A stretch of 64,000 nt of DNA from contig CANJRD010000005.1 of the NCBI GenBank assembly GCA_947476695.1, positions 62,001 through 126,000 of the forward strand, written 5' to 3'. Within the stretch, counting starts at the first letter, position 1. Each line of letters opens with the position of its first letter. This document shows, piece by piece, positions 36,077-46,003 of the stretch. Made by a program: the position numbers and the translations under genes. The notes under the pieces were generated by a model. The model was not told where the DNA came from. It worked only from the letters and a program-made list of their open reading frames with translations, and ran no database searches. The stretch comes from Rhodospirillaceae bacterium (GTDB lineage: Bacteria; Pseudomonadota; Alphaproteobacteria; Rhodospirillales; Rhodospirillaceae).

Positions 36077-37077
36077 TGAGTTCCGACGAGCTCCCCGGAC
36101 AAGACGCCGAGCGTGAGCATATCCCCGTCCTGCTGACGGAAGTCGTCGAGATGCTCGAACCCAAGCCGGGCGGCGTCTATGTCGACGGCACATTCGGCGG
36201 CGGCGGATACACCACCGCGGTTCTCAACGCGGCCGAATGCGTGGTCTGGGCGATCGACCGCGATCCGCAGGCGATGGAACGCGGCGCCATTCTCGCCGCG
36301 AAATATCCCGCGCGTTTGCACCTCGTCGCCGGTCGTTTCGGCGACATGGGCGATTTGCTCGGCGCGCAGGGCGTGAGCGGTGTCGACGGCATAGCGCTCG
36401 ATATCGGCGTCAGCTCGATGCAGATCGACGATCGCGCGCGCGGCTTCTCGTTCCTGCGCGACGGCCCTCTCGACATGCGCATGGAAGCCAGCGGCCGTTC
36501 CGCGGCCGACATCGTCAACTCCATGTCCGAAGCCGAACTCGCCGATATCATCTTCAATTACGGCGAAGAGCGGCACGCCCGCCGTGTGGCCCGCGCCATT
36601 GTCGCCGCCCGCCGCGAACGCCCGATCTCGCGTACGTTGCGCCTGGCCGACGTGATCCGCGCCGCCGTACGCCGCGCCCACGACGGCATCGATCCCGCGA
36701 CGCGCACCTTCCAAGCGCTGCGTATCTATGTGAACGACGAACTCGGCGAACTTGAACGCGGTCTGGCCGCCGCCGAGCGCCTGTTGAAGCCAGGCGGACG
36801 CCTCGCGGTGGTGTCGTTCCATTCGCTTGAAGACCGCATCGTCAAGACGTTCTTCCGCAACCGCTCGCATGCGGCCGAGAAGCCGTCGCGTCACGCGCCG
36901 GCCACTCTCGCCACGCAGAGCCCCGTGCGCGCGACGTTCAAGCCCCTCGCCCGCCGCCCGATCACACCGCGCGCCGAAGAACTCGCGGCCAATCCGCGGT
37001 CCCGTTCGGCCCGCTTGCGCGGCGGCGAACGCACCGCTGCGACAGCGCTCACCTCGATCCCGGGGGGCCGCGCATGA
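36076..37077 (+). CDS. rsmH: 16S rRNA m4C1402 methyltransferase
   Basis: 333 residues with an SAM-binding fold. It shows HIPVLLTEVVEMLEPKPGGVYVDGTFGGGGYT, LDIGVSSMQIDDRARGFSFLRDGPLDMRM, EERHARRVARAIV, TFQALRIYVNDELGELERGL and VSFHSLEDRIVKTFF. The start overlaps mraZ by one base; the open frame upstream to 35983 lies inside mraZ. The C-terminal 60 residues are basic and disordered. Confidence 0.96.
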   Translation: MSSDELPGQDAEREHIPVLLTEVVEMLEPKPGGVYVDGTFGGGGYTTAVLNAAECVVWAIDRDPQAMERGAILAAKYPARLHLVAGRFGDMGDLLGAQGVSGVDGIALDIGVSSMQIDDRARGFSFLRDGPLDMRMEASGRSAADIVNSMSEAELADIIFNYGEERHARRVARAIVAARRERPISRTLRLADVIRAAVRRAHDGIDPATRTFQALRIYVNDELGELERGLAAAERLLKPGGRLAVVSFHSLEDRIVKTFFRNRSHAAEKPSRHAPATLATQSPVRATFKPLARRPITPRAEELAANPRSRSARLRGGERTAATALTSIPGGRA

Positions 37078-37583
37078 GAGCAAGCGCGTTCATGTGGCTG
37101 GCCCTTTCGATCATGGTCGGCGTCGCGATGTTCCTGGTGAAGTACAAAGTCCAGGCGTTGGAAGACGAAGTCGTGCAGACGCGCGAAGACGTCGTGCGCG
37201 ACCGCAACGCCATCCGCGTGCTCGAAGCGGAGTGGACTTATCTGAACGACCCCGAGCGTCTGCGCCGCCTGAGCGCGCAGCACTTGAGCTTCGGCCCGCC
37301 GGTCCCGCAGAACGTGACCGACATCGCCGGCCTGCCGATGCGCGCCACGCCGGGCGCTGCGCCGGAAGCCGGTTCCGCGCCCGCAACCACCGCTGCGCCG
37401 CCGCCCGCCCCGGCCAAGGCGAAGCCGTCCGGCCCGACAGTTACTGCCGAAGCAGCGCCCGCCGACGGGACGCTCACGGCCTTCCAACGCCCTGCCGGGT
37501 TCCCGGTAATCATCGCCCGTCTACAGCGCTTGCTGTTGCCGGAAGCTGTCGGGGCGACCACTCCGTCGACGAGGTCACCATGA
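37074..37583 (+). CDS. ftsL: Cell division protein FtsL
   Basis: 169 residues. A membrane helix (about 4-22, FMWLALSIMVGVAMFLV) is followed by a coiled coil (KVQALEDEVVQTREDVVRDRNAIRVLEAEWTYLNDPERLRRLSAQHL), as in FtsL. The tail from about residue 95 is an unusually long Ala/Pro-rich extension. Sequence conservation is low; the assignment rests on topology and its place between rsmH and ftsI, with 4-base overlaps at both ends. Confidence 0.88.
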   Translation: MRASAFMWLALSIMVGVAMFLVKYKVQALEDEVVQTREDVVRDRNAIRVLEAEWTYLNDPERLRRLSAQHLSFGPPVPQNVTDIAGLPMRATPGAAPEAGSAPATTAAPPPAPAKAKPSGPTVTAEAAPADGTLTAFQRPAGFPVIIARLQRLLLPEAVGATTPSTRSP

Positions 37584-39514
37584 TCCGCGTCGGCCGAGCC
37601 CCCAAGCGCGCCCTGTTCCTGTATCCCGGCGAAGAAGTTCGCCCGAGCGAACGGCCCAAGGTCCGCCTGCATGGGGCGACCAAGCACGCCATCGATACCG
37701 GCCGCATGCGCCTAATGGTCACGGCGGGATTGTTCTGCTTCGCCTTCACCAGCATCAGCGTGCGTCTCGTCGATCTGATGTTGCTGAAAGAACCGACCTC
37801 GGCGCCGGGGCTGCGCACCGCTGCCTCCGCGCCGCATAACAAGCTTGCGCGCGCCGACATCGTCGACCGCAACGGCGTCATCCTTGCGACCAACCTGCCG
37901 ACCGTGAACCTTTATGCGGATTCCGCCAAGATCGGCGACGCGAAAGCTGCCGCCGACAAGTTGATTTCCGTCCTTCCCGACGTGAAGGACGACGATCTGC
38001 TGCGTCGCCTCACGTCCGGCCAACGTTTCATCTATCTCCGTCGTCACATGACGCCGGGTGAGCAGATGTCCGTGAACCGCTTGGGCATTCCGGGCCTCTA
38101 TTTCGAGGATTCCGAGCGCCGCGTTTATCCGCAAGGGAACCTATTCGCGCACGCGCTCGGCACGACTGACACCGACAACCGCGGCAGCGCCGGCGTCGAG
38201 AAGACGTTCGATCAGGCCCTTTCCGAAAAGCGCGAACCGCTTCAGCTGTCGCTGGACTTGCGCGTGCAGCACGCCGTGCACGAGACCTTGGCCGCAGGCA
38301 TCGCGCGCTTCCGCGCCGAAGCCGGCAGCGCCGTCGTGATCGACGTGCATACCGGCGAACTGGTGGCGATGGTATCGCTGCCCGACTTCGACCCGAAGGC
38401 CGTGGGCGATTCACCTGCTGACTCGCGATTCAACCGCACCACGCTCGGCCTGTACGAGATGGGTTCGACATTCAAGCTGTTCACCGCCGCCATGGCGCTG
38501 GATCACGGGACGTCGAAAGTCACCTCGATGTACGACGCCTCGCAGCCGATCAAGATCGGGCGCTTCACCATCAAGGACTTCCACGGCCTCAATCGTCCGG
38601 AGTCCGTACCCGAGATCCTGATCCACTCGTCGAACCTAGGCGCTGCGCGCATGGCGATGGACGCCGGCACCGAAACGCAGAAGAAGTATCTGCGCGCCTT
38701 CGGCCTGCTGTCGCCGCTCAGCCTCGAACTGCCGGAAGTCGGCACGCCGCAGTTCCCGACCAACTGGCGCGACATCAACACCATCACCATTGCCTACGGT
38801 CACGGCATCTCCGTGACGCCGGTCCACGTCGTTGCCGGCATCAGCTCGCTGGTGAACGGCGGCAAGATGATCCCGTCGACGGTCATCAAGCGCGACCCGA
38901 ACAACATTCCCGCCGGCACCCGCGTGATCTCCGAACACACCTCCGATGCGATGCGCGCAATGATGCGCATGATCGTGCTCGAAGGTTCGGGCAAGCAGGC
39001 CGACGTCGCTGGCTACGAAGTCGGCGGCAAGACCGGTTCGGCCGAAAAGGTTGGCCGTCACGGCGGATATTCCGAACACTCGCTGCGCACGTCGTTCGTC
39101 GCCGCGTTCCCGATCGACGCTCCGCGCTATGTCGTGCTGGTCGTGCTGGACGAACCGAAGGGCTCTAAGGAGACCTACGGCTTCGCGACGGCGGGCTGGA
39201 ACTCGGCGCCGACGGTCGGAACGATCATCGCGAAGATCGCGCCGCTGCTGGGCGTGTTCCCGATGGGTCACCACGACACCTTCGAACCGCTGCCGACGCT
39301 GATCGCCGCGTTGCCGAACGACGGCAAGAACGAATACGCAAAGAAGGCCGTAGCTTCCGTACCGGCGATGATGATGGACGAGCTCGCGCGCCCGACCATC
39401 TCCATGGCGCCGATGCCGACCGGCTCGCGTCCCGACACCATTGCGGCCCTGATCAAAGCTGACGTTGCCGATCTTCCCGACGTTGTTGTGGAGGAAGACG
39501 GTGCGGCTCAGTGA
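37580..39514 (+). CDS. ftsI: Septal peptidoglycan transpeptidase FtsI (PBP3)
   Basis: 644 residues. One membrane anchor (about 45-66) is followed by the PBP dimerisation domain (RADIVDRNGVILATNLPTVNLYAD). The transpeptidase carries Ser296-Thr-Phe-Lys299, Ser350-Ser-Asn352 and Lys484-Thr-Gly486. It crosslinks septal peptidoglycan with FtsW. A C-terminal tail of about 80 residues, with an acidic end, extends past the usual PBP3 length. It overlaps ftsL by 4 bases and murE by 14. Confidence 0.97.
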   Translation: MIRVGRAPKRALFLYPGEEVRPSERPKVRLHGATKHAIDTGRMRLMVTAGLFCFAFTSISVRLVDLMLLKEPTSAPGLRTAASAPHNKLARADIVDRNGVILATNLPTVNLYADSAKIGDAKAAADKLISVLPDVKDDDLLRRLTSGQRFIYLRRHMTPGEQMSVNRLGIPGLYFEDSERRVYPQGNLFAHALGTTDTDNRGSAGVEKTFDQALSEKREPLQLSLDLRVQHAVHETLAAGIARFRAEAGSAVVIDVHTGELVAMVSLPDFDPKAVGDSPADSRFNRTTLGLYEMGSTFKLFTAAMALDHGTSKVTSMYDASQPIKIGRFTIKDFHGLNRPESVPEILIHSSNLGAARMAMDAGTETQKKYLRAFGLLSPLSLELPEVGTPQFPTNWRDINTITIAYGHGISVTPVHVVAGISSLVNGGKMIPSTVIKRDPNNIPAGTRVISEHTSDAMRAMMRMIVLEGSGKQADVAGYEVGGKTGSAEKVGRHGGYSEHSLRTSFVAAFPIDAPRYVVLVVLDEPKGSKETYGFATAGWNSAPTVGTIIAKIAPLLGVFPMGHHDTFEPLPTLIAALPNDGKNEYAKKAVASVPAMMMDELARPTISMAPMPTGSRPDTIAALIKADVADLPDVVVEEDGAAQ

Positions 39515-40955
39515 ACTGTTTGATGAAACCGGCATGAATCCGCAAGCCGCCAACGCGTTGGAGATCAAGGGCCTGACCGCTGACAGCCGCGCGGTGAAGC
39601 CCGGCTACCTGTTCGCAGCCCTTCCGGGCGCGACGGTCGATGGCCGCGCCTTCATCGCCGAGGCGGTTTCGCGCGGCGCCGTCGCCGTGCTCGCACCGCC
39701 GGGCACGGATGTCGCGGTCGCCGTCCCCGTGATCACCGATTCCAATCCCCGCCGTCGCTTCGCGCTGATGGCCGCGCGCTATTTCCACGCCCAGCCGGAA
39801 ACGGTTGCGGCCGTGACGGGTACAAATGGCAAGACCTCGGTCGCGACGTTCACGCAACAGCTTTGGACGACGCTCGGCCACAACGCCGGCTATCTCGGCA
39901 CGCTCGGCGCCTGGGCCCCCGGATTGCAGCGCAGCGGCAGCCTGACGACGCCCGACCCGGTCGCCATCCACGAACTGTTGGCGGACATGGCGAAGGGCGG
40001 CACCACGCATCTGGCGATGGAAACCTCCAGCCACGGCCTGCACCAATTCCGCACCGACGGTGTGAAGATCGCCATCGGCGCTTTCACCAACCTCACGCGC
40101 GACCATCTCGACTATCACGGCTCGATGGCTGCCTACATGGCCGCGAAGCTCCGCCTGTTCAGCGATGTGATGATAGCGGGTAGCACGGCGGTGCTGAATG
40201 CGGACAACAGCGAATATCCGGCGTTCGAAGCGGCGTGCAAGATGCGTGACCATCGTATTTTGAGCTTCGGCAAGGCTGGCACCGCGTTGACTCTGGCGGA
40301 CCTGCGCGTTGAAGGCGACGCGCAGCACCTGTCGCTGATTGTCCTCGGCAAGCGCTACGATGTGCGCCTGCCTCTCGCCGGCGCGTTCCAGGCCAGCAAC
40401 GCGCTTTGCGCGCTGGGCTGTGTCATCGGCAGCGGCGCCGATGCGGATCGCGCTGTGGCAGCGCTCGAAACGTTGCGTGGCGTGCCGGGCCGCATGGAAC
40501 AAGTCGGCAGCAGCAAGACCGGCGCGCCCGTCTATGTCGACTACGCCCACACTCCCGATGCGCTTGAGACCGTTCTCGTCGCGCTGCGCCCGCATGTGGG
40601 CCACGGCGGCCGCCTCGCCATCGTCTTTGGCTGCGGCGGCGATCGCGACAAGGGCAAACGCCGTCTGATGGGCGAGCGCGCGCAGAGCCTCGCCGATCTC
40701 GTCTTCGTCACCGACGACAATCCGCGCACCGAGAACGCCGCGGAAATCCGCACGCAGGTGATGCAGGGTTCCCCGCGCGCGACCGAGATCGCTGATCGTG
40801 CGGACGCTATTGCCACCGCCATCGCCAGCCTGAAGGCCGGCGACGTGCTGCTGATCGCCGGCAAAGGGCACGAGACCGGACAGATCGTCGGTGGGACCGT
40901 ACTGCCGTTCAACGATGCCGACGTCGCGCGCGACGCGCTGAAGGTGCCGTCATGA
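39501..40955 (+). CDS. murE: UDP-MurNAc-L-Ala-D-Glu:meso-DAP ligase
   Basis: 484 residues. It adds the third stem residue. It shows the ATP loop GTNGKTSVATF, SSHGLHQFRTDGV, NLTRDHLDYHGSM, and DNPRTENAAEI, whose DNPR motif marks meso-diaminopimelate rather than lysine specificity. The GTG at 39501, preceded by GAGGA, lies inside the end of ftsI. The 12 upstream codons of the same frame are not family-like. Confidence 0.96.
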   Translation: MRLSELFDETGMNPQAANALEIKGLTADSRAVKPGYLFAALPGATVDGRAFIAEAVSRGAVAVLAPPGTDVAVAVPVITDSNPRRRFALMAARYFHAQPETVAAVTGTNGKTSVATFTQQLWTTLGHNAGYLGTLGAWAPGLQRSGSLTTPDPVAIHELLADMAKGGTTHLAMETSSHGLHQFRTDGVKIAIGAFTNLTRDHLDYHGSMAAYMAAKLRLFSDVMIAGSTAVLNADNSEYPAFEAACKMRDHRILSFGKAGTALTLADLRVEGDAQHLSLIVLGKRYDVRLPLAGAFQASNALCALGCVIGSGADADRAVAALETLRGVPGRMEQVGSSKTGAPVYVDYAHTPDALETVLVALRPHVGHGGRLAIVFGCGGDRDKGKRRLMGERAQSLADLVFVTDDNPRTENAAEIRTQVMQGSPRATEIADRADAIATAIASLKAGDVLLIAGKGHETGQIVGGTVLPFNDADVARDALKVPS

Positions 40956-42382
40956 CGACAGCACTGTGGACGGCACAGGAAATCGCGAGCGCGACCGGCG
41001 GCACGACCACCGGCACGTGGAACGCGACCGGCGTGTCCATCGATACGCGCACTTTGAAGCCGGGTGATTTGTTCGTCGCACTGCAGGGGCCGTCATTCGA
41101 CGGCCACGAATTCGTCGTTGCGGCCCTCAAGGCCGGTGCTGCTGGCGCTCTTGTACATCGCGAGATCGCGCAACAGGATTCCGACAATTCGCATACTCGC
41201 CTGGTAGTGGTTAAAGATACGTTTGCGGCGCTCGAGAATCTTGGCCGGGCCGCGCGCAAGCGCACCAATGCCAAGATCGTCGCCGTGACTGGCAGCGTCG
41301 GCAAGACCAGCACCAAGGAAGCGCTGCGTGTGGCGCTGAGCGCGCAAGGCGCCACGAGCGCCACGCTCGGCAACCTCAACAATCACTGGGGCGTGCCGCT
41401 CAGCCTCGCGCGCATGCCGCGCGAAACCAAGTTCGGCGTGTTCGAACTCGGCATGAACCACGCCGGCGAGATCGCGCCGCTGTCGCAGATGGTGCGCCCG
41501 CATGTCGCAGTGATCACCGCCGTCGAAGCCGTGCATCTCGAGTTCTTCAATTCCGTCGATGATATCGCCCGCGAGAAGGCGGCGATCATGGCCGGCCTTG
41601 AGCCGAACGGCGTCGCCGTACTGCCGCACGACAGCGCGCACTACGACACTCTGACGGCCGAAGCCGCGAAGTTCGGCTGCAAGACCGTATCCTTCGGCGC
41701 TGAGCATGGTGTGTCCGACGCGCTGCTCGTCGCCTGGACGCTGACGCCTGCCGGTACGCAGGTCGCTGCCGACATCGGGGGCCATCGTTACATGTACGAG
41801 ATCGCCGCCGCCGGCCGTCACTGGGCGGTGAACAGCGTCGCGGTGTTGGCGGCCGTGCAGGCTCTAGGCGCCGATGTGGGCGTCGCCGCCTCGGCCTTCG
41901 CGAAGCTGACCGCACCCGCGGGCCGCGGCGCGCATCGCCTGATCCACGCGGCCGTCGGCGAATTCACGCTGATCGACGAGAGCTACAACGCCAGCCCGGC
42001 CTCCTTGCGGGCAACGGCGGCGACGGTGGGTGCGATGAAGACGAACGGCCGCCGCATCCTCGTCCTGGGCGACATGCTCGAACTCGGCGAGTCCGCGCCG
42101 CAACTGCATGCCGACCTCGCGCCGGCGCTGCGCGGCGCCGGCATCGATGTCGTGTTCACCGCCGGCCCGCTGATGGAACATCTTCACAATGTCCTGCCCC
42201 GCGAGATGAGCGGCGGCCACGCGCGCGATGCGGCGAGCCTCGTCTCACTGGTTACGCCGGCGGTTCGCGCGAACGACATCGTCGCGGTGAAGGGCTCGAA
42301 CGGCAGCCGCATGTCGACCGTCGTGAACGCACTGAACGCACTCGATGCAACGCCGGCGCCCCGCGCCGCAAACGGACATTAG
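40952..42382 (+). CDS. murF: UDP-MurNAc-tripeptide:D-Ala-D-Ala ligase
   Basis: 476 residues. It completes the pentapeptide precursor. It shows the N-terminal substrate domain ([27 protein letters not shown]), the ATP loop [54 protein letters not shown], and [13 protein letters not shown] in the C-terminal domain. The ATG overlaps the murE stop by 4 bases; mraY follows after 4 bases. Confidence 0.96.
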   Translation: MTTALWTAQEIASATGGTTTGTWNATGVSIDTRTLKPGDLFVALQGPSFDGHEFVVAALKAGAAGALVHREIAQQDSDNSHTRLVVVKDTFAALENLGRAARKRTNAKIVAVTGSVGKTSTKEALRVALSAQGATSATLGNLNNHWGVPLSLARMPRETKFGVFELGMNHAGEIAPLSQMVRPHVAVITAVEAVHLEFFNSVDDIAREKAAIMAGLEPNGVAVLPHDSAHYDTLTAEAAKFGCKTVSFGAEHGVSDALLVAWTLTPAGTQVAADIGGHRYMYEIAAAGRHWAVNSVAVLAAVQALGADVGVAASAFAKLTAPAGRGAHRLIHAAVGEFTLIDESYNASPASLRATAATVGAMKTNGRRILVLGDMLELGESAPQLHADLAPALRGAGIDVVFTAGPLMEHLHNVLPREMSGGHARDAASLVSLVTPAVRANDIVAVKGSNGSRMSTVVNALNALDATPAPRAANGH

Positions 42383-42386
42383 GGCC

Positions 42387-43475
42387 ATGCTCTATTTCCT
42401 CTCCGAGCTCTCCGGCCAAGTGAATGTCCTGAACGTCTTCCGCTATCAGACGTTCCGGGCCGGCGGGGCGGTGATCACGGCGCTGGCCGTCGCGATGCTC
42501 TGCGGCCCGGCGATCATCCGCTGGCTCAAGACGAAACAACCGGGCGGTCAGCCGATCCGCACCGATGGTCCCGAGAGCCACATCATCACCAAGGCCGGCA
42601 CACCGACGATGGGCGGCGTGATGATCCTGCTCGGCATCGCTGTCGCGACGCTGCTCTGGGCGGACCTTCGCGATCAGTACGTCTGGGTCGCGCTGTTCGT
42701 CACCATGGGCTACGGCGTCGTGGGGTCGCTCGACGACTATCGCAAGGTCACCAAGCGCTCGGCGAAAGAAGGTCTGTCGGGCCGCACGCGCCTGATGATG
42801 GAAATCGCCATCGCCATCACCGCGGCGATCTGGATCGGCAGCCTGTCCGGCCCGTCGCTCGCCGATGGCCTCGCCGTGCCCTTCCTGAAGGACGTTCTGC
42901 TCGACCTGGGCATTCTGTACGTGCCCTTCGCCGTCTTCCTGATCGTCGGTTCAGGCAATGCGGTGAACCTCACCGATGGCCTTGATGGTCTGGCGATCGT
43001 GCCGGTAATGATCGCGGCCGGCGTGTTCGGCATCATCACCTATCTCGTCGGCAACACCGTCTTCGCGGGCTATCTGCAAGAACACTACATCGCCGGCGCC
43101 GGCGAGCTTGCGATCTTCTGCGCCGCCATCGTGGGCGCCGGCCTCGGCTTCCTGTGGTTCAACGCGCCGCCGGCGATGGTCTTCATGGGCGACACCGGCT
43201 CTCTCGCCATGGGCGGCGCGCTAGGCACCGTCTCCGTCATCACCAAGCACGAGTTTGTCTTCGCCATCGTCGGCGGACTTTTCGTGTTGGAGACTGTCTC
43301 CGTCATCGTGCAGGTGGTGTCGTTCAAACTCACGGGCAAGCGCGTCTTCCGTATGGCGCCGCTGCATCATCACTATGAGAAGAAAGGGTGGGCGGAGCCG
43401 ACCATCGTCATCCGTTTCTGGATCATTGCCGTCATCCTGGCCATTGCCGGCCTCAGCACTCTCAAACTGAGGTAG
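42387..43475 (+). CDS. mraY: Phospho-MurNAc-pentapeptide translocase
   Basis: 362 residues, about ten membrane helices. It makes lipid I from UDP-MurNAc-pentapeptide and undecaprenyl phosphate. Signature segments are [26 protein letters not shown] with the aspartate pair, [27 protein letters not shown], and [25 protein letters not shown]. The ATG at 42387 is used; 14 upstream codons in frame lie in murF. Confidence 0.97.
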   Translation: MLYFLSELSGQVNVLNVFRYQTFRAGGAVITALAVAMLCGPAIIRWLKTKQPGGQPIRTDGPESHIITKAGTPTMGGVMILLGIAVATLLWADLRDQYVWVALFVTMGYGVVGSLDDYRKVTKRSAKEGLSGRTRLMMEIAIAITAAIWIGSLSGPSLADGLAVPFLKDVLLDLGILYVPFAVFLIVGSGNAVNLTDGLDGLAIVPVMIAAGVFGIITYLVGNTVFAGYLQEHYIAGAGELAIFCAAIVGAGLGFLWFNAPPAMVFMGDTGSLAMGGALGTVSVITKHEFVFAIVGGLFVLETVSVIVQVVSFKLTGKRVFRMAPLHHHYEKKGWAEPTIVIRFWIIAVILAIAGLSTLKLR

Positions 43476-43478
43476 CCC

Positions 43479-44873
43479 GTGGTTCCTGTTTTCCAATTCG
43501 CCAACGAACGCGTTGTGGTGGTGGGCCTGGGTAAATCCGGGCTCAGCGCCGCCGCCGCGTTGAAGTCGGGCGGCGCCAAGGTCGCGGTGTGGGATGACAA
43601 TCCCACCGCGCGCAAGGCGGCGACTGCGGCCGGTTACGAATTGCTGACAGACCCCGACAAGCTCGACGGCGTGCGCGCGCTGATCTGGAGCCCGGGCATC
43701 CCGCACACGCTGCCGAAGCCGCATCCCATGGCGGTGCTGGCGCGCGCGGCCAACATCCCGCTGGTCTGCGACGTCGACCTGCTGCTCGGTGCCCAAACAG
43801 ACGCGGCCGTCATCGCGATCACCGGCACCAACGGCAAGTCGACCACCACCGCGTTGACGGCGCATCTGCTCGCCCACGCCGGCCGCAAGGTCGATGTCGG
43901 CGGCAACCTGGGCTATCCGGCGCTCGAACTGGAGCCGCTGGGGCTGAACGGCACCTACGTGCTCGAGCTGTCGTCGTATCAGCTTGAACTCGTCCCGCAC
44001 CTCGCCGCCGAAACGGCGGTGTTGTTGAACATCACGCCCGACCATCTCGACCGTCACGGCGACATGGCAGGTTATGCCGCCGTGAAGCGCCGCATCTTCG
44101 ACAACCAGCGCGGGTCGCGTACCGCCGTGATCGGCATCGACGATCCGATGTGCGCGAAGATCGCCGTGGAACTGAAGCAGGGCGGCCGCAATCGCGTCGT
44201 GCCGATCTCCGTACACCAGCCGGTACCGGGCGGGGTCTATGTCGACCGCAGCCTGCTGATCGACGCCACCGACACGCGCCCGTCGAAGATCATCGACCTG
44301 CGCGAGTTGCCGCGCCTGCCGGGTCTGCACAACTGGCAGAATGCCGCCGCCGCGACGGCCGCCGTGCGCGCGCATGGCCTGACGGGCATCGAGATCGCCC
44401 AAGGCCTGCGCAGCTTCGCCGGCCTCGCCCATCGTCAGGAACTCGTCGCCACCGTGGATGGTGTGAGCTTCATCAACGACAGCAAGGCGACCAATGCCGA
44501 TGCCACCGAGAAGGCGCTGTCCTGCTACCAGAACATCTACTGGATCGCGGGCGGGCGTCAGAAAGAAGGCGGCATCGCCTCGCTGAAGCCGTACTTCCGC
44601 CGGATCCGTCATGCCTTCTTGATCGGTGAAGCCGCCGACGATTTCGCCGACACCCTCGAAGGCGAAGTGCCGTTCGCGCTGTACGAAGATCTGGAAGCGG
44701 CGGTGGAAGAAGCCGGCGAGATGGCCCTAAAGGAAAAGCTGCCGGGTGCGACGGTGTTGCTGTCGCCGGCCTGCGCCTCGTTCGACATGTTCAAGAATTT
44801 CGAGGAGCGCGGCGAGGCCTTCCGCGCGGAAGTCCTGGATCTGTGGCCGGCGCAGAATGGGAGCGCGGCATGA
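43479..44873 (+). CDS. murD: UDP-MurNAc-L-Ala:D-glutamate ligase
   Basis: 464 residues. An N-terminal Rossmann domain (RVVVVGLGKSGLSAAAALKSGG) is followed by the ATP loop GTNGKSTTTALTAHLL, ELSSYQLELVPHL, NITPDHLDRHGDM, and the C-terminal INDSKATNADATEKAL. The start is a GTG 4 bases after mraY, with GAGG before it. The end overlaps ftsW by 4 bases. Confidence 0.96.
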   Translation: MVPVFQFANERVVVVGLGKSGLSAAAALKSGGAKVAVWDDNPTARKAATAAGYELLTDPDKLDGVRALIWSPGIPHTLPKPHPMAVLARAANIPLVCDVDLLLGAQTDAAVIAITGTNGKSTTTALTAHLLAHAGRKVDVGGNLGYPALELEPLGLNGTYVLELSSYQLELVPHLAAETAVLLNITPDHLDRHGDMAGYAAVKRRIFDNQRGSRTAVIGIDDPMCAKIAVELKQGGRNRVVPISVHQPVPGGVYVDRSLLIDATDTRPSKIIDLRELPRLPGLHNWQNAAAATAAVRAHGLTGIEIAQGLRSFAGLAHRQELVATVDGVSFINDSKATNADATEKALSCYQNIYWIAGGRQKEGGIASLKPYFRRIRHAFLIGEAADDFADTLEGEVPFALYEDLEAAVEEAGEMALKEKLPGATVLLSPACASFDMFKNFEERGEAFRAEVLDLWPAQNGSAA

Positions 44874-46003
44874 GCGTACGGACCCTTGCCCGCACCGATG
44901 TCAGCGTCGTTGGCCGTTGGTGGTGGACTGTCGACAAGTGGCTGATGGCCTCCGTCGTCGGCCTGATCCTGATCGGCATCTATCTCACCTTCGCCGCCGA
45001 CCCGCCGGCCGCGGGCCGCATCGGCGCGGACACCTATCACTTCGTCAAACGTCAGCTGACCTTCCTGCCGATCGCCTGCCTGGCGATGTTCGCCGCCTCG
45101 CTGCTGTCGCCGCGCGGTGTCCGCCGTTTCGCTGCGATCGGCTTCATCGTCACCATCGTGCTTATGCTTGCGACGCTGGTTTTCGGCGCCGAAGTGAAAG
45201 GCGCGCGACGCTGGCTCACCCTGGGCCCGATGTCGCTGCAACCCTCCGAGTTCGTGAAGCCGTTCCTCGCCGTCACGGCGGCCTGGATGTTCGCAGAACA
45301 GAAGATGAAGGAAGGCTTCCACGGCAATCTCGCGGCGATGGCGCTGCTGTTCACCACCGTGGGCGTGCTGCTCAGCCAGCCGGACGTCGGCATGACGCTG
45401 GTGTGCTGTGCCGTGTGGGCGGCGCAGTTCTTCATCGCCGGCCTGCCGTTGTTCTGGGTGGTGCTGATCGCGGTCGCCGGCATGGGCTGCATCGTGGGCG
45501 CATACTTCGTCTTCCCGCACGTCGCCAGCCGCGTCGACCGCTTCCTCGACCCCACCACCGGCGACAGCTATCAGGTGACGCAGGCGATGCGCGCCTTCCA
45601 GCAGGGCGGCCTGTTCGGCCGTGGCCCCGGCGAAGGCCGCGTGAAGGAAGCGCTGCCCGATGCGCATACCGATTTCATCTTTGCCGTCGCGGGCGAAGAA
45701 TTCGGCATCCTGCTCTGCCTGGTGATCGTCGGCCTGTTCGCGTTCCTCGTCTTCCGCGCGCTCACCAAGGCGATGAAGGAAGAGAACCTGTTCGTGCAGC
45801 TCGCCGTCGGCGGCCTGACCGTGCAGTTCGGTCTTCAGGCCATGATCAACATGGCCTCCAGCTTGCGGATGATGCCGACCAAGGGCATGACGCTGCCGTT
45901 CATCTCGTACGGCGGTTCGTCGCTGGTCGCGCTGGGCGTCGGCATGGGCATGCTGCTGGCGCTGACCCGCCGTCGCCGCGATGCCGAAGGCCTCTCGTCA
46001 TGA
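44870..46003 (+). CDS. ftsW: Septal peptidoglycan polymerase FtsW
   Basis: 377 residues, a SEDS-family membrane protein with about ten helices. It polymerises lipid II together with FtsI. It contains VKGARRWLTLGPMSLQPSEFVKPFL, SQPDVGMTLV, AFQQGGLFGRGPGEGRVKEALPDAHTDFIFAVAGEEFG with the catalytic Asp region, and GMTLPFISYGGSSLVALGVGMGMLLAL. The ATG overlaps murD, and the stop overlaps murG (ATGA). Confidence 0.96.
   Translation: MSVRTLARTDVSVVGRWWWTVDKWLMASVVGLILIGIYLTFAADPPAAGRIGADTYHFVKRQLTFLPIACLAMFAASLLSPRGVRRFAAIGFIVTIVLMLATLVFGAEVKGARRWLTLGPMSLQPSEFVKPFLAVTAAWMFAEQKMKEGFHGNLAAMALLFTTVGVLLSQPDVGMTLVCCAVWAAQFFIAGLPLFWVVLIAVAGMGCIVGAYFVFPHVASRVDRFLDPTTGDSYQVTQAMRAFQQGGLFGRGPGEGRVKEALPDAHTDFIFAVAGEEFGILLCLVIVGLFAFLVFRALTKAMKEENLFVQLAVGGLTVQFGLQAMINMASSLRMMPTKGMTLPFISYGGSSLVALGVGMGMLLALTRRRRDAEGLSS

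Noticed and set aside
35752-37083. 443-codon minus-strand frame over mraZ/rsmH
   Set aside because: Shadow of conserved sense genes with no family features.
36827-39514. 895-codon version of FtsI
   Set aside because: The upstream part overlaps rsmH and ftsL in another frame; the ATG at 37580 overlapping the ftsL stop is the family start.
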